The notes: a model not told the origin generated them from the letters alone. DNA of 64,000 nt from Parascedosporium putredinis (GCA_949357655.1 CASHTG010000017.1:1550001-1614000), one strand, 5' to 3'. Positions 1 through 11,835 are shown, numbered from the stretch's first letter. Translations and numbers: made by a program.

Positions 1-340
1 ATTATACGTGAGGGGGTAATGAGGAGGAAACTGTACATAAAAGGGGTGGAAATGAAGGAATGCGAAAGGAGGTTTGTCCGGCGACGTTGTGAAGCGTACG
101 CGGGAGAGTGGCAGGCTCTGAAAGTGGGCTTAGTGAACATATATAAGTTGGCATTCCATGCATCCGTGGCACTGGGGATGTAGAGTGTAGTCTAGTCATG
201 TAGGATGTAAATGAAGGAGGAAAAAAGGGAAATGTATTGACGTGTTATCTATCTATATTACCTTGCCCTCCCTCCCCTCGGTCTCCCTCGAGTCTTGGTT
301 AGATTTTGGGTGTGAGTGAGAGACCTTGTTTGACAATTAA
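1..340. other. Intergenic flank, no gene seen
   Basis: This is the sequence beyond the 3' end of the carboxylesterase gene. It is mixed-composition DNA with a pyrimidine-rich patch around 260-290. Open frames here are short and look like nothing recognisable. The window edge cuts it, so a neighbouring gene may lie just outside. Confidence 0.5.
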
Positions 341-2148
341 CTAGGCGGGATCCCGCTCTCCAAAACCTTGGCTCAGGGCGGTCCTATCCCACCAAAACTT
401 GATCTGCTCGACCTCTCGCGCGGTCATGGTCCTCACCTCGGCGGACACGCCCGTGGAACCCCGGCCTCCGTCTTCTGGAGGGATACGCTCGTCATTTCCG
501 CGCCCAAACACCATGATCTTGGCGGCCTCGGGCCCGCCGCGGAGCGGGCACTGGAAGACGGGCCAACCGTCCAGGACGGGGGCCGGGTCAGCGGAAACAA
601 AGTCGGCGAACCAAGCGTGCATGCGTGTGGACACGTCGACGAGCCCCGATGGGGCTCGAGGTCATGGAGGGAGTGGGTGACAAAGGGGCTCTCGTCGGTG
701 TGGTTCGCGGAGCGGAAGGGTCCGGCGAGGGCGGCGAACTCGTAGACGTAAACGGGGGTGGGGCGGGGAGGAGGGAGAGGCGGTGGGCGGTGTAGAGGAC
801 GGGGGCGATGTAGGCGTAGTGGGCGTAGGCGGCCTGGAGGCGCGCCCAGTGCGGGCCGCGGTCGGCGGGGGTGCGGGGGCAGTCTGGGTCGGCGTCCGGG
901 TCGTGGAGGGGGTAGAGGGCGTCGAGGCGGTCGAGGTCGGCGGGCTGGAGGGTGGGGATGAGGGTGGTGAAGAAGGCGCGGAAGGCGGTGGGGGAGGCGC
1001 AGGGGGCACGAAGGCGGTGCCTTCGTGGGAGCAGAAGCCGGTGATGATGGGGATGTTGGGCGAGAACTGGGTCGCGGCGTCCCAGAGGGCGAGGGGTCGG
1101 TCGGGAACGATGTCGGCGCCGTCGATGACGGGTTGGAAGGGCCAGCGGACGGAGTCGGCGTAGCGGCGCCATACGCGGGCGGCGGCGGTGGTGAGGTCGG
1201 CGACGGAGAGGGCGCGGAGGGCGGGGAAAGGGTCCTCTGCGGTGTCGGGGGACGCCGGCGGCGGCAAGGAATTCGGCGAGTTGCGTCGTTTGGCGCGGGT
1301 GGGAAGGGTGCCAGATGGCGCGGGAGGTGGCGGAGCCGGATTCGAGGATGGCGCGCTGGAAGGGGCGGAATTGGGCGGGTAGCTGAGGATGTGGTGGCCG
1401 AGCTGGTGCGTTTGAACCGTGAAAAATGGTTAGCACGGAGTTTTTGTTCCAGTGTTGCCACTGTACTTTTACGTCTCTTGATGGGGGAGAAACGAGAGGA
1501 ACTCTCTCTCTCTTACCGAATGGCCGCCCGCGCTGATGCCCATGGCAGTCACCCTCCCGGATCACCGCCAAAAGCAGCGATATTCTCCCTCACCCACTCC
1601 ATCGCCACCCTCTGATCCCGCAACCCCAAGTTGAGCCCCCGCGCGCCGTCCGGCCCATCCGCCGCCGCCAGGAACCCGAGGACCCCGAGCCTATAGTTGA
1701 AACTCACGGCCACCACGTCCCGCTTCGCGTGCGCCACAAACGACGCGAGGTCCCTGTCCGCCCCGAACCCCATGTTGAACGCCCCGCCGTGCACGTACAC
1801 CAGCACCGGCAACTTGATCCCTCCTGCCCGCTCTCTGCCGTCGCCGCCGGCCTCGTCACATTAACGCTCAAACAATCCTCCCCGCCGGCAACGGCTCCGC
1901 ATCAGGCTCCGAAAAGGGCGAGATCGGCCCCAGCCGCGTCGCATCCCGCACCTCCTCGTGCGCGGACCCCGCCCGCTCCACGGGCTTGGCGGGCCGGAAA
2001 CGGTTCTCCCCGCCGTCGACTGCGCGTACGGGATGCCGAGGAAGACGTCGAGGGCTTTCGGCCGGATCCTCGTCGACGCGAGGTATTTGCCCCGGTACAC
2101 GCCTTGGCGGAGCGTGACCTGAGGGGGTTGGCGGCGTTCGGAGGGCAT
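341..2148 (-). CDS. Type B carboxylesterase / lipase, frameshifted
   Basis: An alpha/beta-hydrolase of the carboxylesterase type B family, expected to cleave carboxylic esters; the physiological substrate cannot be told. Family blocks appear in the correct order on the minus strand but in different frames: an N-terminal LGIPYAQ block (about 2030-2060), EDCLSVNV (about 1860-1885), PVLVYVHGGAFNMGFG (oxyanion region, about 1765-1812), the nucleophile elbow GISAGG (about 1520-1540), the acid block SHEGTAF (about 1010-1030) and a likely catalytic His in NHTDESPFV (about 700). One intron fits at 1403-1516 (GTAAGA donor; CTAAC branch; CAG acceptor). The ATG at 2146-2148 precedes the conserved start. 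Restoring about eight missing bases, nearly all in C/G runs, would give about 565 residues, normal for the family. I see no obvious signal peptide. It could be a decayed gene, but the error pattern is shared with housekeeping neighbours. The coding part is very GC-rich. Confidence 0.75.
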
Positions 2149-3488
2149 GGCTTGTCAAAGCGTGGGCGCAGCGCCTGTTCTTTTCACTTTCGGGGGTGGT
2201 GGGGGTTTCTGCTTCTGCTTCTTTGCTCCTTTCCGTCCTTCTTTCAAGGAGCTCGTTTCTTTTCTTTCTTCTTAAAAGTGGAGGGGGACAGAAGATGGTA
2301 CACAAGTCCGAGGTAATCAATCCTGCAAGAAAGCTTAGGCGCAGCTTCCGGAGGGTTTTAGCGCAATGCGTTCCTTACATACTTGTAGACATAGCCTTGG
2401 AGGAGAGTATGCCGAACCGACAAAGCATCAAATGAATGGTCCCATCACTGCCCCGACTTCGAGTTCGTCCCTTTGCTAGCTCCCGCGGCGGTGGCTGCTG
2501 CAGTGGAGTAACCCACGCTCAACTCTCCTCGAATGGCTCCAAACCCCGCACATAAAGACCCGCAATGGCTTGCAGGCGCAGAACTCCGTGTCGGCAGATC
2601 ACTCGTGCTCCATCCAAGCAGAACATTGAACTCAATGCCGCCATTGGTTTTTCTTGCCTTGTACAAAAGCTTTGCCAGCATCTTGGACATGGACCCAGCA
2701 TGTAATCAACAATTAAATAGCTTCAATCCTTATTCAAGCAGGCCATGTCATCGACCGATCCTTTTTCTCAAGTAGTAGAGCCCTCCAGAGCAGTCCGCAC
2801 AAACAATCGACAAGAATTGATTTAGTGTACTACAAGTTATGCTCATGGTAGCGGAGGAAATGTGATAGGCACAAACCAAAAGGCTGTTGCGTCTTGCGTG
2901 AATCGATGGATGGATTGAGCCAGATACAGATAATACAAAATGATACATTTTCGAGAATCGGGGACCGATTCGACAAGGACGCCGTACAACCAAGCTTGAA
3001 CCAATGCAGTCCCTCCTCCTAAGCCATGATACTCCCCAACAAGCGCAAGACAATCAGATAGCAAGACTCTGCAGCCCTCGTTTTCTTCTTCCTGGATTCC
3101 AAACAAAAATGTTCCCAACTAGAGAAAAAAATGAAAGAAGGGAAGAAAAAGGGGAAAAAAAAAACTCCTTCGCAATGATAATAGCCATAGTGATGATGAC
3201 CTCTTCATAGAGGTGATGGGGGTGGTGTGTACCCTATGTTCTGTGTTGTCTAGTGCACACCATGCATGCTGAGCCATGGTGAATGAATTGATAGAGAGCT
3301 TCGCAAAGACCTCTCACAGCTCGTACGTTTGCGACAGGATTCCAAAACACGTCCTCCTACAGCTGGCTTCCTAACAAGACGGGGTCTGCTAGGAGATGGT
3401 GGTCAACACGTGCACGTCTTCCTTTGCCTTTCTCTGCCTCGCCCACTAGTCCCAGCTGCCTCGTTGGTATTCGTATGCTCCTAGCCTT
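2149..3488. other. Intergenic region between esterase and TPX2-like gene
   Basis: The left part is the promoter side of the carboxylesterase and the right part the 3' flank of the TPX2-like gene. It holds a TACTTGTA octamer at 2380-2387 and a purine-rich tract at about 3120-3165. No coding region is recognised. Confidence 0.5.
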
Positions 3489-5851
3489 TTACCGTGTAAG
3501 AGCGGTCGTGCCTGCGCTCGCAGCCTTGCGTCGCTGCTTCTCAGCCCACTCGCGACTCAGCTGTCGTGATCGCTCCGCGGCTTGCTCTCGGGCAAGTTTG
3601 GCAAGCACCTCCCTCTCCGCTCGCCCACGTTCTCGGTCATTGGCGTATCGGTTATCCCGAGCAAGTATCTCCTTTCCACGCACCTTGTGCTGCGCCGCGT
3701 CCTCGGCCGAAATCGTGCTTCGCTTGCCACTGCCGCTGACGCTACTGGCAGCCACCGACGTCGCACGGCTCAACTGAGATGGGGATGTGGCAACCGCACG
3801 CCCACGAGACTGCGACGATGCCATGAGGGGCGACTGCGTTGCAGCCAGCGAAAGCCGCTTCATACTGGCGCTCATAGCTGCGCCGTTCTCCATCTGAGAC
3901 ACTTTTGTTTGCCGGGCACGGCTAGCGACCGTCTCGCGGGGCGCGCTGCTGGGCTGCCTAAGGCCTGCCATGATAGGGCGCGCCTTGAACTCCCGCCGCT
4001 TTTGCTCCTCCTCCTCTTGAGCCCTAATCTGCGCCTCACGCTGCTCTCGCTTACGGCGAGAAATGGCTTCTCCCGGAAGCTCAAACGTAGGCCGGGGAAG
4101 CACACGGGTAGACCGAGTTCGCTGCGGAGTTGCCGCCTTGATTGCCGCCGCAGGCGATTTTCCAACCTCAAGCTGCATCGAGAGTCGCGCCTCCTTCTTC
4201 TCCTTCAACTTCCTTGCAATGGCTTCCCAGGCAACTCGAAAGTCGGCATCGTTCGCGGCTTGTTCGACTTGACCAACGGCTTAGGAGGCGCAAGACTAGC
4301 AGGCCGAGCGACGGGTCTTCTGGCGGGAGACTCCGAGACGCCCTCAGCCTTGGCAGCTGCCGGGGCTTCGCCTTCCTCCGCACCGACCGACATGGACCTA
4401 GACCTATAGGACCCTGCTCGGCCCGGGTCCGTTGGCTTGATCCGGACCGTCGCCGCGTACAGGCTGCTGCGGGGTCTCTTAGCTGACGCTGGCGTGTGCG
4501 CGGCACGCGAACCCGCTCGCTGGAGCTGTGCTGGGCTCCTCCCTGGACTACGGCCCAATGGAAGAATCTCGGGGACGGCACTCGCCCAAAGTGCGTCACG
4601 GCATTCACCGCCTCGAGCTCCTCCTCGAGTCGGTCAAGAGCCTCGAGCGAATCTTCAATGCTAAGAATCTTGGGGGCGGCCGGGCTCGACGTCACTGATC
4701 TGGTGAATCCATTTACAGAAATAGGCCTTTGCATGGCTGCTGGTCCCGTTCCACTGCGGCCGTTCGCCAACGGCGTTGCTGGTGATGGTAGAGTTTCCCC
4801 ATCTCCGCCGCGGATGCGCCCACCTGGTCCACCAAAACCTTGGGTTCCCCTTGGCTGACCATCTCATGTTTCAATGGAGAGGCTATCATGGTGATCGTGT
4901 TAGTTAGGTGTATTCCTTGAAGAGAGGCCGTCTTGGACACTGCATTCCGTCGCGCAGGGTTGCAGCCGTAAACGATTCTCGTCTTGTCCTTTGCGTGGGC
5001 GGGTTCCTCGTTCTCGTCCGGAATGATATCGAGGCTCGCCTGGACCGTTTGCGGGTACGCGATGCTGTACTCGTACTGGCCTGCCTGGAGTTTGGCAACT
5101 TGATCCTCGACACTTGGTAGACAAGCTGGAAGCTGCATCAGAGGGTGATCTGGTGGGAATAAAGGCATTAGCACGTGGCTCAGCTCTCCCATTAAAGACG
5201 AAGGAATGTTGGTGTGTGCGAGCCTCTAGAACAGAAACTGGATATATAGGGCTTCTTGCTTACCTTGGAAAGACGCACCAGAGTCCCGTGTTTCTACCAC
5301 GAGGTCGGAAACGGCCTCTTCCGTAATGGGTGCGAGAAACTCGATTGGGCCAAGACTTGTGTCGCCTTCAAAACTAGGAGATCCAAGGAGCTCCGGTTCA
5401 ATCACAGGCCGGGGCTCGGCCGGGGGTCAAAGGTCTCGACTGCGAGAGCCGGGCGGAGCGGGAGCCTCTTGGATAGCACGGGAGAAGGTGACTCGCTCGC
5501 CTGCCCGCGTTCCGACGGATCCTTGGGTGTTTCCAAGCTCGCAATACGAAGCCTTCCAAATTGGATAGTGAGAGAGGTCGGCGACGCGTCAAAGAGAGGC
5601 GTTTGGTGCTCGGGGCTCTGAGTGCCTTTGTGGCTCGGAACAATGTTGACGCACGTCTCTTGCAGCGCGCGAATGTAAGCGGTGCTAGTGGGGTTCCGGT
5701 CCGGAGTCGAGTCTATCGAGGAATCGGCGTCAGCCTCGGCGATGCTGTTGCGCGTAAGAGGACTGTCTTCAAGGATATCAATGGTAGTAGGTTGGTGACA
5801 AGTCCTGTCGAGGCGAGGTGTTGAAGCAAAACCTCCATCCTGAATTTGCGA
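3489..5851 (-). CDS. TPX2-like basic coiled-coil protein, 5' end undefined, frameshifted
   Basis: A long, charged, low-complexity protein read on the minus strand. The C-terminal half carries two copies of a PTFELPG unit followed by a Lys/Arg/Glu-rich helix (about 4150-4245 and 3960-4095). The second unit ends in EFKARP, which resembles the KARP-type motif of TPX2-family microtubule-binding proteins. The last 80 residues are an Arg/Glu/Lys-rich predicted coiled coil. The N-terminal half is acidic and Ser/Pro-rich. One intron is clear at 5150-5263. The visible coding starts at an acceptor at 5851 or 5839 with a CTAAC branch point at 5893-5897, so at least one exon lies upstream, not found. Single-base losses are inferred at C/G runs near 4226, 4571, 4797 and 5410; at 4226 one extra G restores the second FELPG unit. 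A spindle or microtubule role is inference from the motif only. Confidence 0.55.
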
Positions 5852-7879
5852 CTGGGGGTGTGGAGATAAATGTTTCTCAGGAATATTATGTCGTTAGCGT
5901 AATAGTGGAGGCACAAGTCCGAGCCAAGGGTTCAGCCAGCAATTCCTCTGCCCTCCTTCCAATCCAAGCCAGGGGTGATGTTTGAGCACGACGGCTATTA
6001 TGGGGGCAGCCTCCGTCGTGTTGCAAGTGGCCGAGAGAGCAAAAAACCCTTCGGAAAGGTGACTTCCAGGGTTATGCTGACAGGGACCGCCGGCCAAAGC
6101 AGGGGAAAGCTCCTGGCGCAAATTTCACGGTTTATCACAAGGACACTTGCAGAGAGGGGTGGCGGGGGTGAGCGCGAGGGTGATTAGCACGGACACTAGG
6201 CCGTTTGATCGCTGGTGCTCCGTCCACACAGAAAATGGGATAATAATGGAATCGACAGAAACTCCCGAGGGTCAGCCAGCCTATCGGGTCAACAAGGGGC
6301 CTGGATAGAACCAAGAAGGGAAAAGAGGACCCGATGAGAAGAATGCGAGCCGGTTGAGCTTGTCCAACGTGTTCAAGAGAGATTGTTCCGGGTTTCCAGA
6401 TGAGGATAAGAGGAAGGGCGGGTATTCGGGGGAAAGGTACGAATCTGGAGGCCAGGGAGTCGATGGTGGAGATGGGAAAAGGCTGATGCTCTCGGAATGA
6501 TGATCAATTATGCTTGCGACGATGCATTGGATGCTTCGGAGCGGCTAAGTTGAAGTTGAAGATGATGAAAAAGGGCAAAGTCTCAGACGAGAGGAAGAAC
6601 ACAACAGAATCCCCTCCTTTCTTGCGTTGTTCCTGTTCTTATTCCTCAATGAGCAACGTGGAAGGACAGCAGAGTGGAGTCAGATGGAAAGGGCAAGGAC
6701 TATCCACGAAAAAGTTCCATTTGTTGACTTTCCAAGTGCGGAGCCTCAGATATATTATGGACGGAAGCAGGTACGGCTGAGGAAGCTACTGTGAAGAAAC
6801 AAGGAATAAAAAGATAAAAAAGAAAACAAACGGCAGGCTAAGACACGACACGACACCATCATGCGGGGAACACAGCGCCCAACCGGAGAGCTGCGTCTCG
6901 CTTCGCCCATCGGCTCCAAACGAAATCAAGAGTGTCGGCCGTGCTCACACCAAAAGAAGGAGCGAAGTAAAAAGCTTCGGCTTCGCTTCAAAATAGTAAA
7001 TGAACAACCATTAAAGGGCAAGAGGAGCAGCGTGCTTGTTCACCTCCCAGCATCAAACATGAATGTAAACATCTCTTGTCAGCCAGCCTAACCCCTTCGT
7101 GAGTTCCTCGGGGAAATCGCAAGTCGGTGGCCGCCAAGTGCATTCCTGGAAAGCAACTCAACTTCCTGCTCTGCGCCTTCTACCTTCTAGAATCTTCAAG
7201 GGCCCGACCAAGCACGATGCGGAACACCAATGAGCCCCGCCTCATCTCGACTATGTCCCAGGTTGAGCAAGGGTCCGGGGTTGAAAAGGTTCAGGTTTCT
7301 TGTGGACTATGACTAAGGCACGCGTCGCGCCACACGCGTTATGCCTCCTGTTTCTGCGCCTTTGTGCGACGAACCCCACTTCAAGCGCAACCCTCCAACC
7401 CCACCTGCATTCCAAGCCATTTGCTCAGACTTCATCACTTGAAGGTTGGGCTCGGTCACGTCTGCCCACCGCCATCCATCGCAGCGCCCTTTAAAGCTCC
7501 CAGCCCAGCGCCACGATAACGACTATGTACAAGTGCTGAGTGCTAAGTGACTATCTTGTAGAGACCTTTTAGACAAGGGGATAAATATTATCCTTTTGTA
7601 AAATCCCAGGGGCAGATTAACCTCCTCTTCCCCACATCTCACTCGAGCTACGCTTTTCAGGCGCCCTCGATGCCGAGACAGTGCTCGTCAGGCAGTTGGT
7701 CGGTGTTATCCATTGGCCTTGGACAGGTATCCAGTTTAAGCCTCTCGCTAACTCAAGGTTATGAGCTGGAGAGGCTTGGGTACCGCACTGTAGACATCTA
7801 GTGGCGGGGAGGAGCCGGCGGGCATCTTTGTGCGGGATATAAGCTATTTCGCACGATAGAGTCCTCCTCATTTTCCATT
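5852..7879. other. Intergenic region with probable 5' exon of TPX2-like gene
   Basis: It holds the likely first intron of the TPX2-like gene (branch point 5893-5897) and presumably its start exon, whose position I cannot fix. A stretch at about 6260-6480, read on the minus strand, is open and Ser/Pro-rich and is one candidate. The right end is the 3' flank of dad2. No other gene is recognised. Confidence 0.4.
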
Positions 7880-8465
7880 TCAAGGGCTTTGTAAACTGCT
7901 CTCTAACGCTGCCTCCGCTTCGGCCTCCGCAACAGCATCTGCTTGAGCCTGAAGCGCGGGCGCGTGCTCGGTGGGAATGCGGACAAGAGTCTGGGGAAGG
8001 GCAGGTGGAGCGTCGTCACCCGATGGTTTCGATAGTTTGGCTATTCGAGAGATCCGTCAGGATCATATCTGTGGCAAAGGCAAGGCGAGGCAACACCTCC
8101 AACCTGCGAAAGACGTGACAAAAGAAACTTACTTGACGCCATGCTGATTGCACGTAAAACATTGTGCCAGTTACCCAGCACCGTAGCAATGGCTGTCATG
8201 GAATGAGTGAGCTTGACGCTTGCACGGGGATCAAAACGGGGCAGCCCAAACCTTCGGTTCCGTCCGAGAGCGTCGACAACTTTTGCTCCAGCGCCTCCAT
8301 TTGTCCCGCTACCGCGGCGCTGAGGTCGCGCAGTTGCCTGAGGTTTTCGAGCTCAGCCTTCTTCTCCTCGATGCGTGCGACGAGAGCAGGAGACGGCCCG
8401 GAGCCGCCTCCCGAGACGGACGACCCTCTAAGATGGGAGGATAGAGCTCGCGGGGGCATCGACAT
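7880..8465 (-). CDS. dad2: DASH complex subunit Dad2
   Basis: A small subunit of the fungus-specific DASH/Dam1 complex, which forms rings or oligomers around microtubules and couples kinetochores to depolymerising spindle ends. Three exons join cleanly: 8252-8465, 8133-8192 and 7880-8040, with introns of 59 bp (8193-8251) and 92 bp (8041-8132). They give 144 residues with no frameshift. Diagnostic text is the coiled coil ARIEEKKAELENLRQLRDLS in exon 1, then MEALEQKLSTLSDGTE, then TVLGNWHNVLRAISMAS in exon 2; this order and spacing is the Dad2 family signature. The N-terminus is short, basic and Ser/Gly-rich; the C-terminus is an Ala/Glu-rich tail (QADAVAEAEAEAAL). The ATG at 8463-8465 is followed by a second at codon 3. 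Dad2 is usually a little shorter, so the tail may be extended in this lineage. It lies on the same strand as the TPX2-like gene. Confidence 0.93.
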
Positions 8466-9714
8466 CGCGGCGAATGAGATATCAGGTTTCCGGGGGCGCT
8501 TGCTTGATCGTGTAGCGGGTGGCCTCTAAGCGATGGATGGTGGTTGGGGTCTTTTTCCTTGTTTGGGGCCGTGGCTGACGATAAGCGCATCTGGTCACGG
8601 AAGCTGCAGATCAATGTGCAAGGCCATGTGCAATGGGTGTGGTATGGCTCGAGCAATGCCTGGGGAAATCCCGTAGGCTTGGCCCCCTTCCAGTTCAGTT
8701 CGGAGGGGCAGCGTCACGTGTTGTTCAGCAGCTCAGTGCACTGTCCACCGGGCACGATGGGGGCTCTGGGCCAGCCACGTCGCAACCACTCAGAGCTGGC
8801 CACCTTGCACGCCAATACACCCGTGGGCGAATCTCGTTGGCGGCTTCACCACCACTCGCAACCAAATCCGGCAAAAGGGACAAGAACAATCTCGAATCCC
8901 TTGCCAGGTTGTTTAAGCAAAGCTACCCGATGCGGGTCCTTGTGACCCAGGCTTACCGGAACTGATACAGTACAGGCGGCCCCGGTCCCACGAGTGAGTC
9001 AAGAAATAAAGCACTGAGCCCAAACAATTCATTTGTTGGCTCGATTCCCGATGCACAGATGCACCAAGAACGCAAAACCAACCTACCATGGGGTCCCTTC
9101 ACAAATCAAACAAGCCTCAGCCGTCACTTTTGCTTTGCTATCGGTTTGATGCGACCTGCTCGCCAAGTTCGTGCTCAGGAGTCCACTTGCTGCCCTTCAC
9201 CTTTAGGCTTCCCGCCGGATGCGCACGCACACCGTAATAACAAAAAGAAATATGGCTTTCTTCCAGACATCATTTATGTAATAGTACTTGCTATCCTGCA
9301 GCTTGGTGGCCATGGCCGTGTAAGTCGCGGTTCCCGGCAACCTGGGCAACCTGAGCCATCCGAGCTCCCCATAGGTAGCCTCGGAAGACTCTATCCGCTC
9401 TTTCGTCGATTACTGGACACCTGGTGCCCTCTTTGAAGTGCAGGATTGTTTTGGGCGGTCAGTAATACACAGATCAGGCAGTGAACTAATACGTGGTGAG
9501 GCGGCATGGATCCTTGGACCATGCTTCACACTGATAAACTGGGTGCGATGCGAGTTGCTACAAAAGACGGCCAACCTCGCAACAGAACGAGCAAGTGGTT
9601 CTATATCAGCATCTTCTTCTTGTTCTTCTTCTTCTCGACACTTCCTTTGTTTTTTCCTTCTGTACTTTTCTTTGCTTGCATCTGCTTTCTCGGCATTCTT
9701 CAGCATCAGAAATA
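8466..9714. other. Divergent intergenic region upstream of dad2
   Basis: It presumably holds the dad2 promoter and, at its right end, a strong pyrimidine tract (9610-9690) directly before the ATG at 9715. That is a common arrangement before fungal start codons. No coding region is recognised. Confidence 0.45.
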
Positions 9715-10192
9715 ATGTTACGACTAAAGACGTGGGAGTGGTTTCTGGTCCTCCTGCGCAGCGTCGCTGTATTGTACAGCTTGGTGATCGTGGCGGTCTG
9801 GATCCACCTCGCCCGCACCGAACCTAATCCCACATTCACGAATCTCATCTACGGCGTCCCATTCACGGCGGTAGGTCTATTCCCCAACATTTGCTATTCT
9901 CAAAACGACGATCCCGATCTGGGCGGCTGAGTTGTGGTCATGTTGTGAACAAAAAGGCCTTTCTCGCCCTCCTTTTGACGGCTGGGAGATTTATGGCCTT
10001 CTCGTCGCCTCCTGGCCGAGACCTCCAGCCGGCGTTCTCATCTTTCACGAACTCGTAAACGCCGGGGTCGTTATCCTCGCATGTAGGGAAAGCTCGTTGC
10101 TGGACGCCAAGCCCGGGCCGTTTCAAGGCATGTGGATGTTCAACGATACCTTTCGCATGAAGGTTATCTTCATGTGCATTGGGTTTGCGTAG
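9715..10192 (+). CDS. Possible small membrane protein, hypothetical
   Basis: A two-exon model, 9715-9870 and 9932-10192, separated by a 61-bp intron (GTAGGT donor, GAG acceptor), stays in frame and gives 138 residues. The first exon encodes a clear hydrophobic segment (WEWFLVLLRSVAVLYSLVIV, residues about 7-26). The second has a weaker one around residues 90-105 and ends in a short hydrophobic tail. I do not recognise a family; the shape loosely recalls small MARVEL-like fungal proteins. In favour are the CT-rich leader just before the ATG and in-frame splicing. Against are the non-canonical GAG acceptor, no clear branch point and no known motif. Treat it as a weak prediction. Confidence 0.3.
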
Positions 10193-11535
10193 GTTATTTC
10201 CACAGCGACCATCGGCCCTCCCTTCCTCTCATTCTTTTTCTCTGTGAGAATGCCTAACAAGTCCGGGGGTGCCCCGTATATAGGAGCGTTCGATTCTTCA
10301 TGCTTGCTTTTACCCTCGCAGACCGTTGTTGGGTCCGGCATAAGAAGCGCGGAGATCTCGAACAGGGTAGTAGTGGAAGCGACAAGGCTTAACGGCCACT
10401 CTCGCCCTCTTGCGACCCAAGGATATAGCAAACCTTGGTGCAGGACTTTGCCGCTCCTAGGTCAAAGATGGGTCCAATCCCCTCAGGTTCATCCAAAGAC
10501 CAAGAAAATTGGAAAGAAAAGTCGGTGGTGGCCATGCCTCGTCCGGACGGGACTCGGGGTTGACGCCTCAAAACCTCGTTGTCGAGGCTAACTTGTCCCC
10601 TCACCGGCATGGCAAGATTGCCTCCGGTTGAGACCAAGACATCGCTTCTTCTGCCAGGAAAGCATGCTAGGCCATCCTATTTCATCTGTATTCAAACAAC
10701 TCTCGGGTATGTGGGCCGATTGTGTGCTATAATGTACTACAAAACATCAAGAGATCGGATTCGCTGAGGCCGAGTCAAGAGCTAGAGATTGTAATTTAAC
10801 CACCTGTATTTTACATGGTCCGCTTTGAGGAAGACCCTTCCTCGCTATAATAATACCGACCGCGTCTCTTTAAACTCGTCGATCAATCTTATTGATTGAT
10901 TGGTTCTTTGAGGTTCAATGCTGTGTAAGTGGCCTGTACCTCGTCAAGTGACGTGACGAGTGGTTAGAGATAGGATGGGGGAAAGAAGAAACAACTCCCG
11001 GTTCGGAGATTTCCCCCTCACCTCACCTCACCTCCCTCCATCGGAATAGCCGTGCATACTTCCGAATTTGCGAGATCTCCCATCACGCTATCGGCTTGTC
11101 ACTGAGGCGCTAAAGACGCCATCGCGATCTAGGCATTGTTCTTAGCAAGCCGTTAGTCAAGGATGAGATAATCGCCGTTGCATTTGGCTGGTGATTTCTA
11201 ACCGCATGCTTAGAAATGAGGAGCGGAAGCCGACCAAGATGGGTCTTGAATGGAGCCGAGATTACAAAGGTTTTCATTCCTTTAATGGAACGACGACTGG
11301 TCCCTAGATACACCATGAAGGATAGGGAATCTAATGCTCGACGACCGGCATACCAGCATCGGCACCAGTTGTGCGCTTCGCGACGATGTTGGGAAGTCAT
11401 TCCGCTACATGAGTGCCCTCCCGATGAAAAAAGGCTCGGAGAGCTAATAAGGAGCAGAATAATTGATGTAAAGGGCTCGCCACTTGAAGAGCGCTACATC
11501 AAACAGGTTAAGCGCGACCCCCAACAATAACCACA
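10193..11535. other. Intergenic region upstream of tRNA pair
   Basis: No family is recognised. It contains an ATG-started open frame of 104 codons at 11216-11530 (+), rich in Arg and ending six bases before the first tRNA. It may be chance or a remnant. The interval around 10900-11050 has short repeats such as CTCACCTCACCTCACCTC. Confidence 0.4.
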
Positions 11536-11616
11536 GGCGAGGTGCCAGAGTGGTTAATGGGTGTGACTAGAAATCACATGGCTTCGGCCGCACAGGTTCG
11601 AATCCTGTCCTCGTCG
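11536..11616 (+). tRNA. tRNA-Ser(AGA), copy 1
   Basis: An 81-nt cloverleaf folds from this stretch. The acceptor stem is GGCGAGG with CCTCGTC; the anticodon stem is TGTGA/TCACA around the loop CTAGAAA, giving anticodon AGA (reads UCU, serine). A short variable arm contains GGCTTCGGCC, typical of the class II serine type, and the T arm is ACAGG-TTCGAAT-CCTGT. The discriminator base is G, as in serine tRNAs. There is no intron. A TTTT run at 11622-11625 can serve as the Pol III terminator. A second copy lies 138 bp downstream in the same orientation. Confidence 0.95.
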
Positions 11617-11754
11617 CGGCATTTTCTTTTTGTTTTCTTTTCTTTGAGCTTTGTTTCTTTTCTGTCTCCATTTTCTTTTTTTCTTCTTCTCCATTTCCTC
11701 CGCCCCTCGTGCGGAGCCTGCCCCATATACTGATTCCCGCAACGCTACTGGCAC

Positions 11755-11835
11755 GGCAAGATGCCAGAGTGGTTAATGGGTGTGACTAGAAATCACATGG
11801 CTTCGGCCGCACAGGTTCGAGTCCTGTTCTTGTCG
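11755..11835 (+). tRNA. tRNA-Ser(AGA), copy 2
   Basis: It has the same length and anticodon as the copy at 11536. The body is identical from the D arm to the T stem except for one T-loop base (TTCGAGT instead of TTCGAAT). The acceptor stem is GGCAAGA with TCTTGTC, so two positions changed from G-C to A-T with both partners altered, and pairing is kept. The flanks differ, so this is a duplication of the tRNA body or an old tandem duplication. A T-run at 11845-11849 can act as terminator. Confidence 0.95.

Noticed and set aside
433..1571. Long Pro/Arg-rich frames on both strands over the carboxylesterase gene
   Set aside because: They are off-frame shadows of a GC-rich gene; family motifs lie in other frames.
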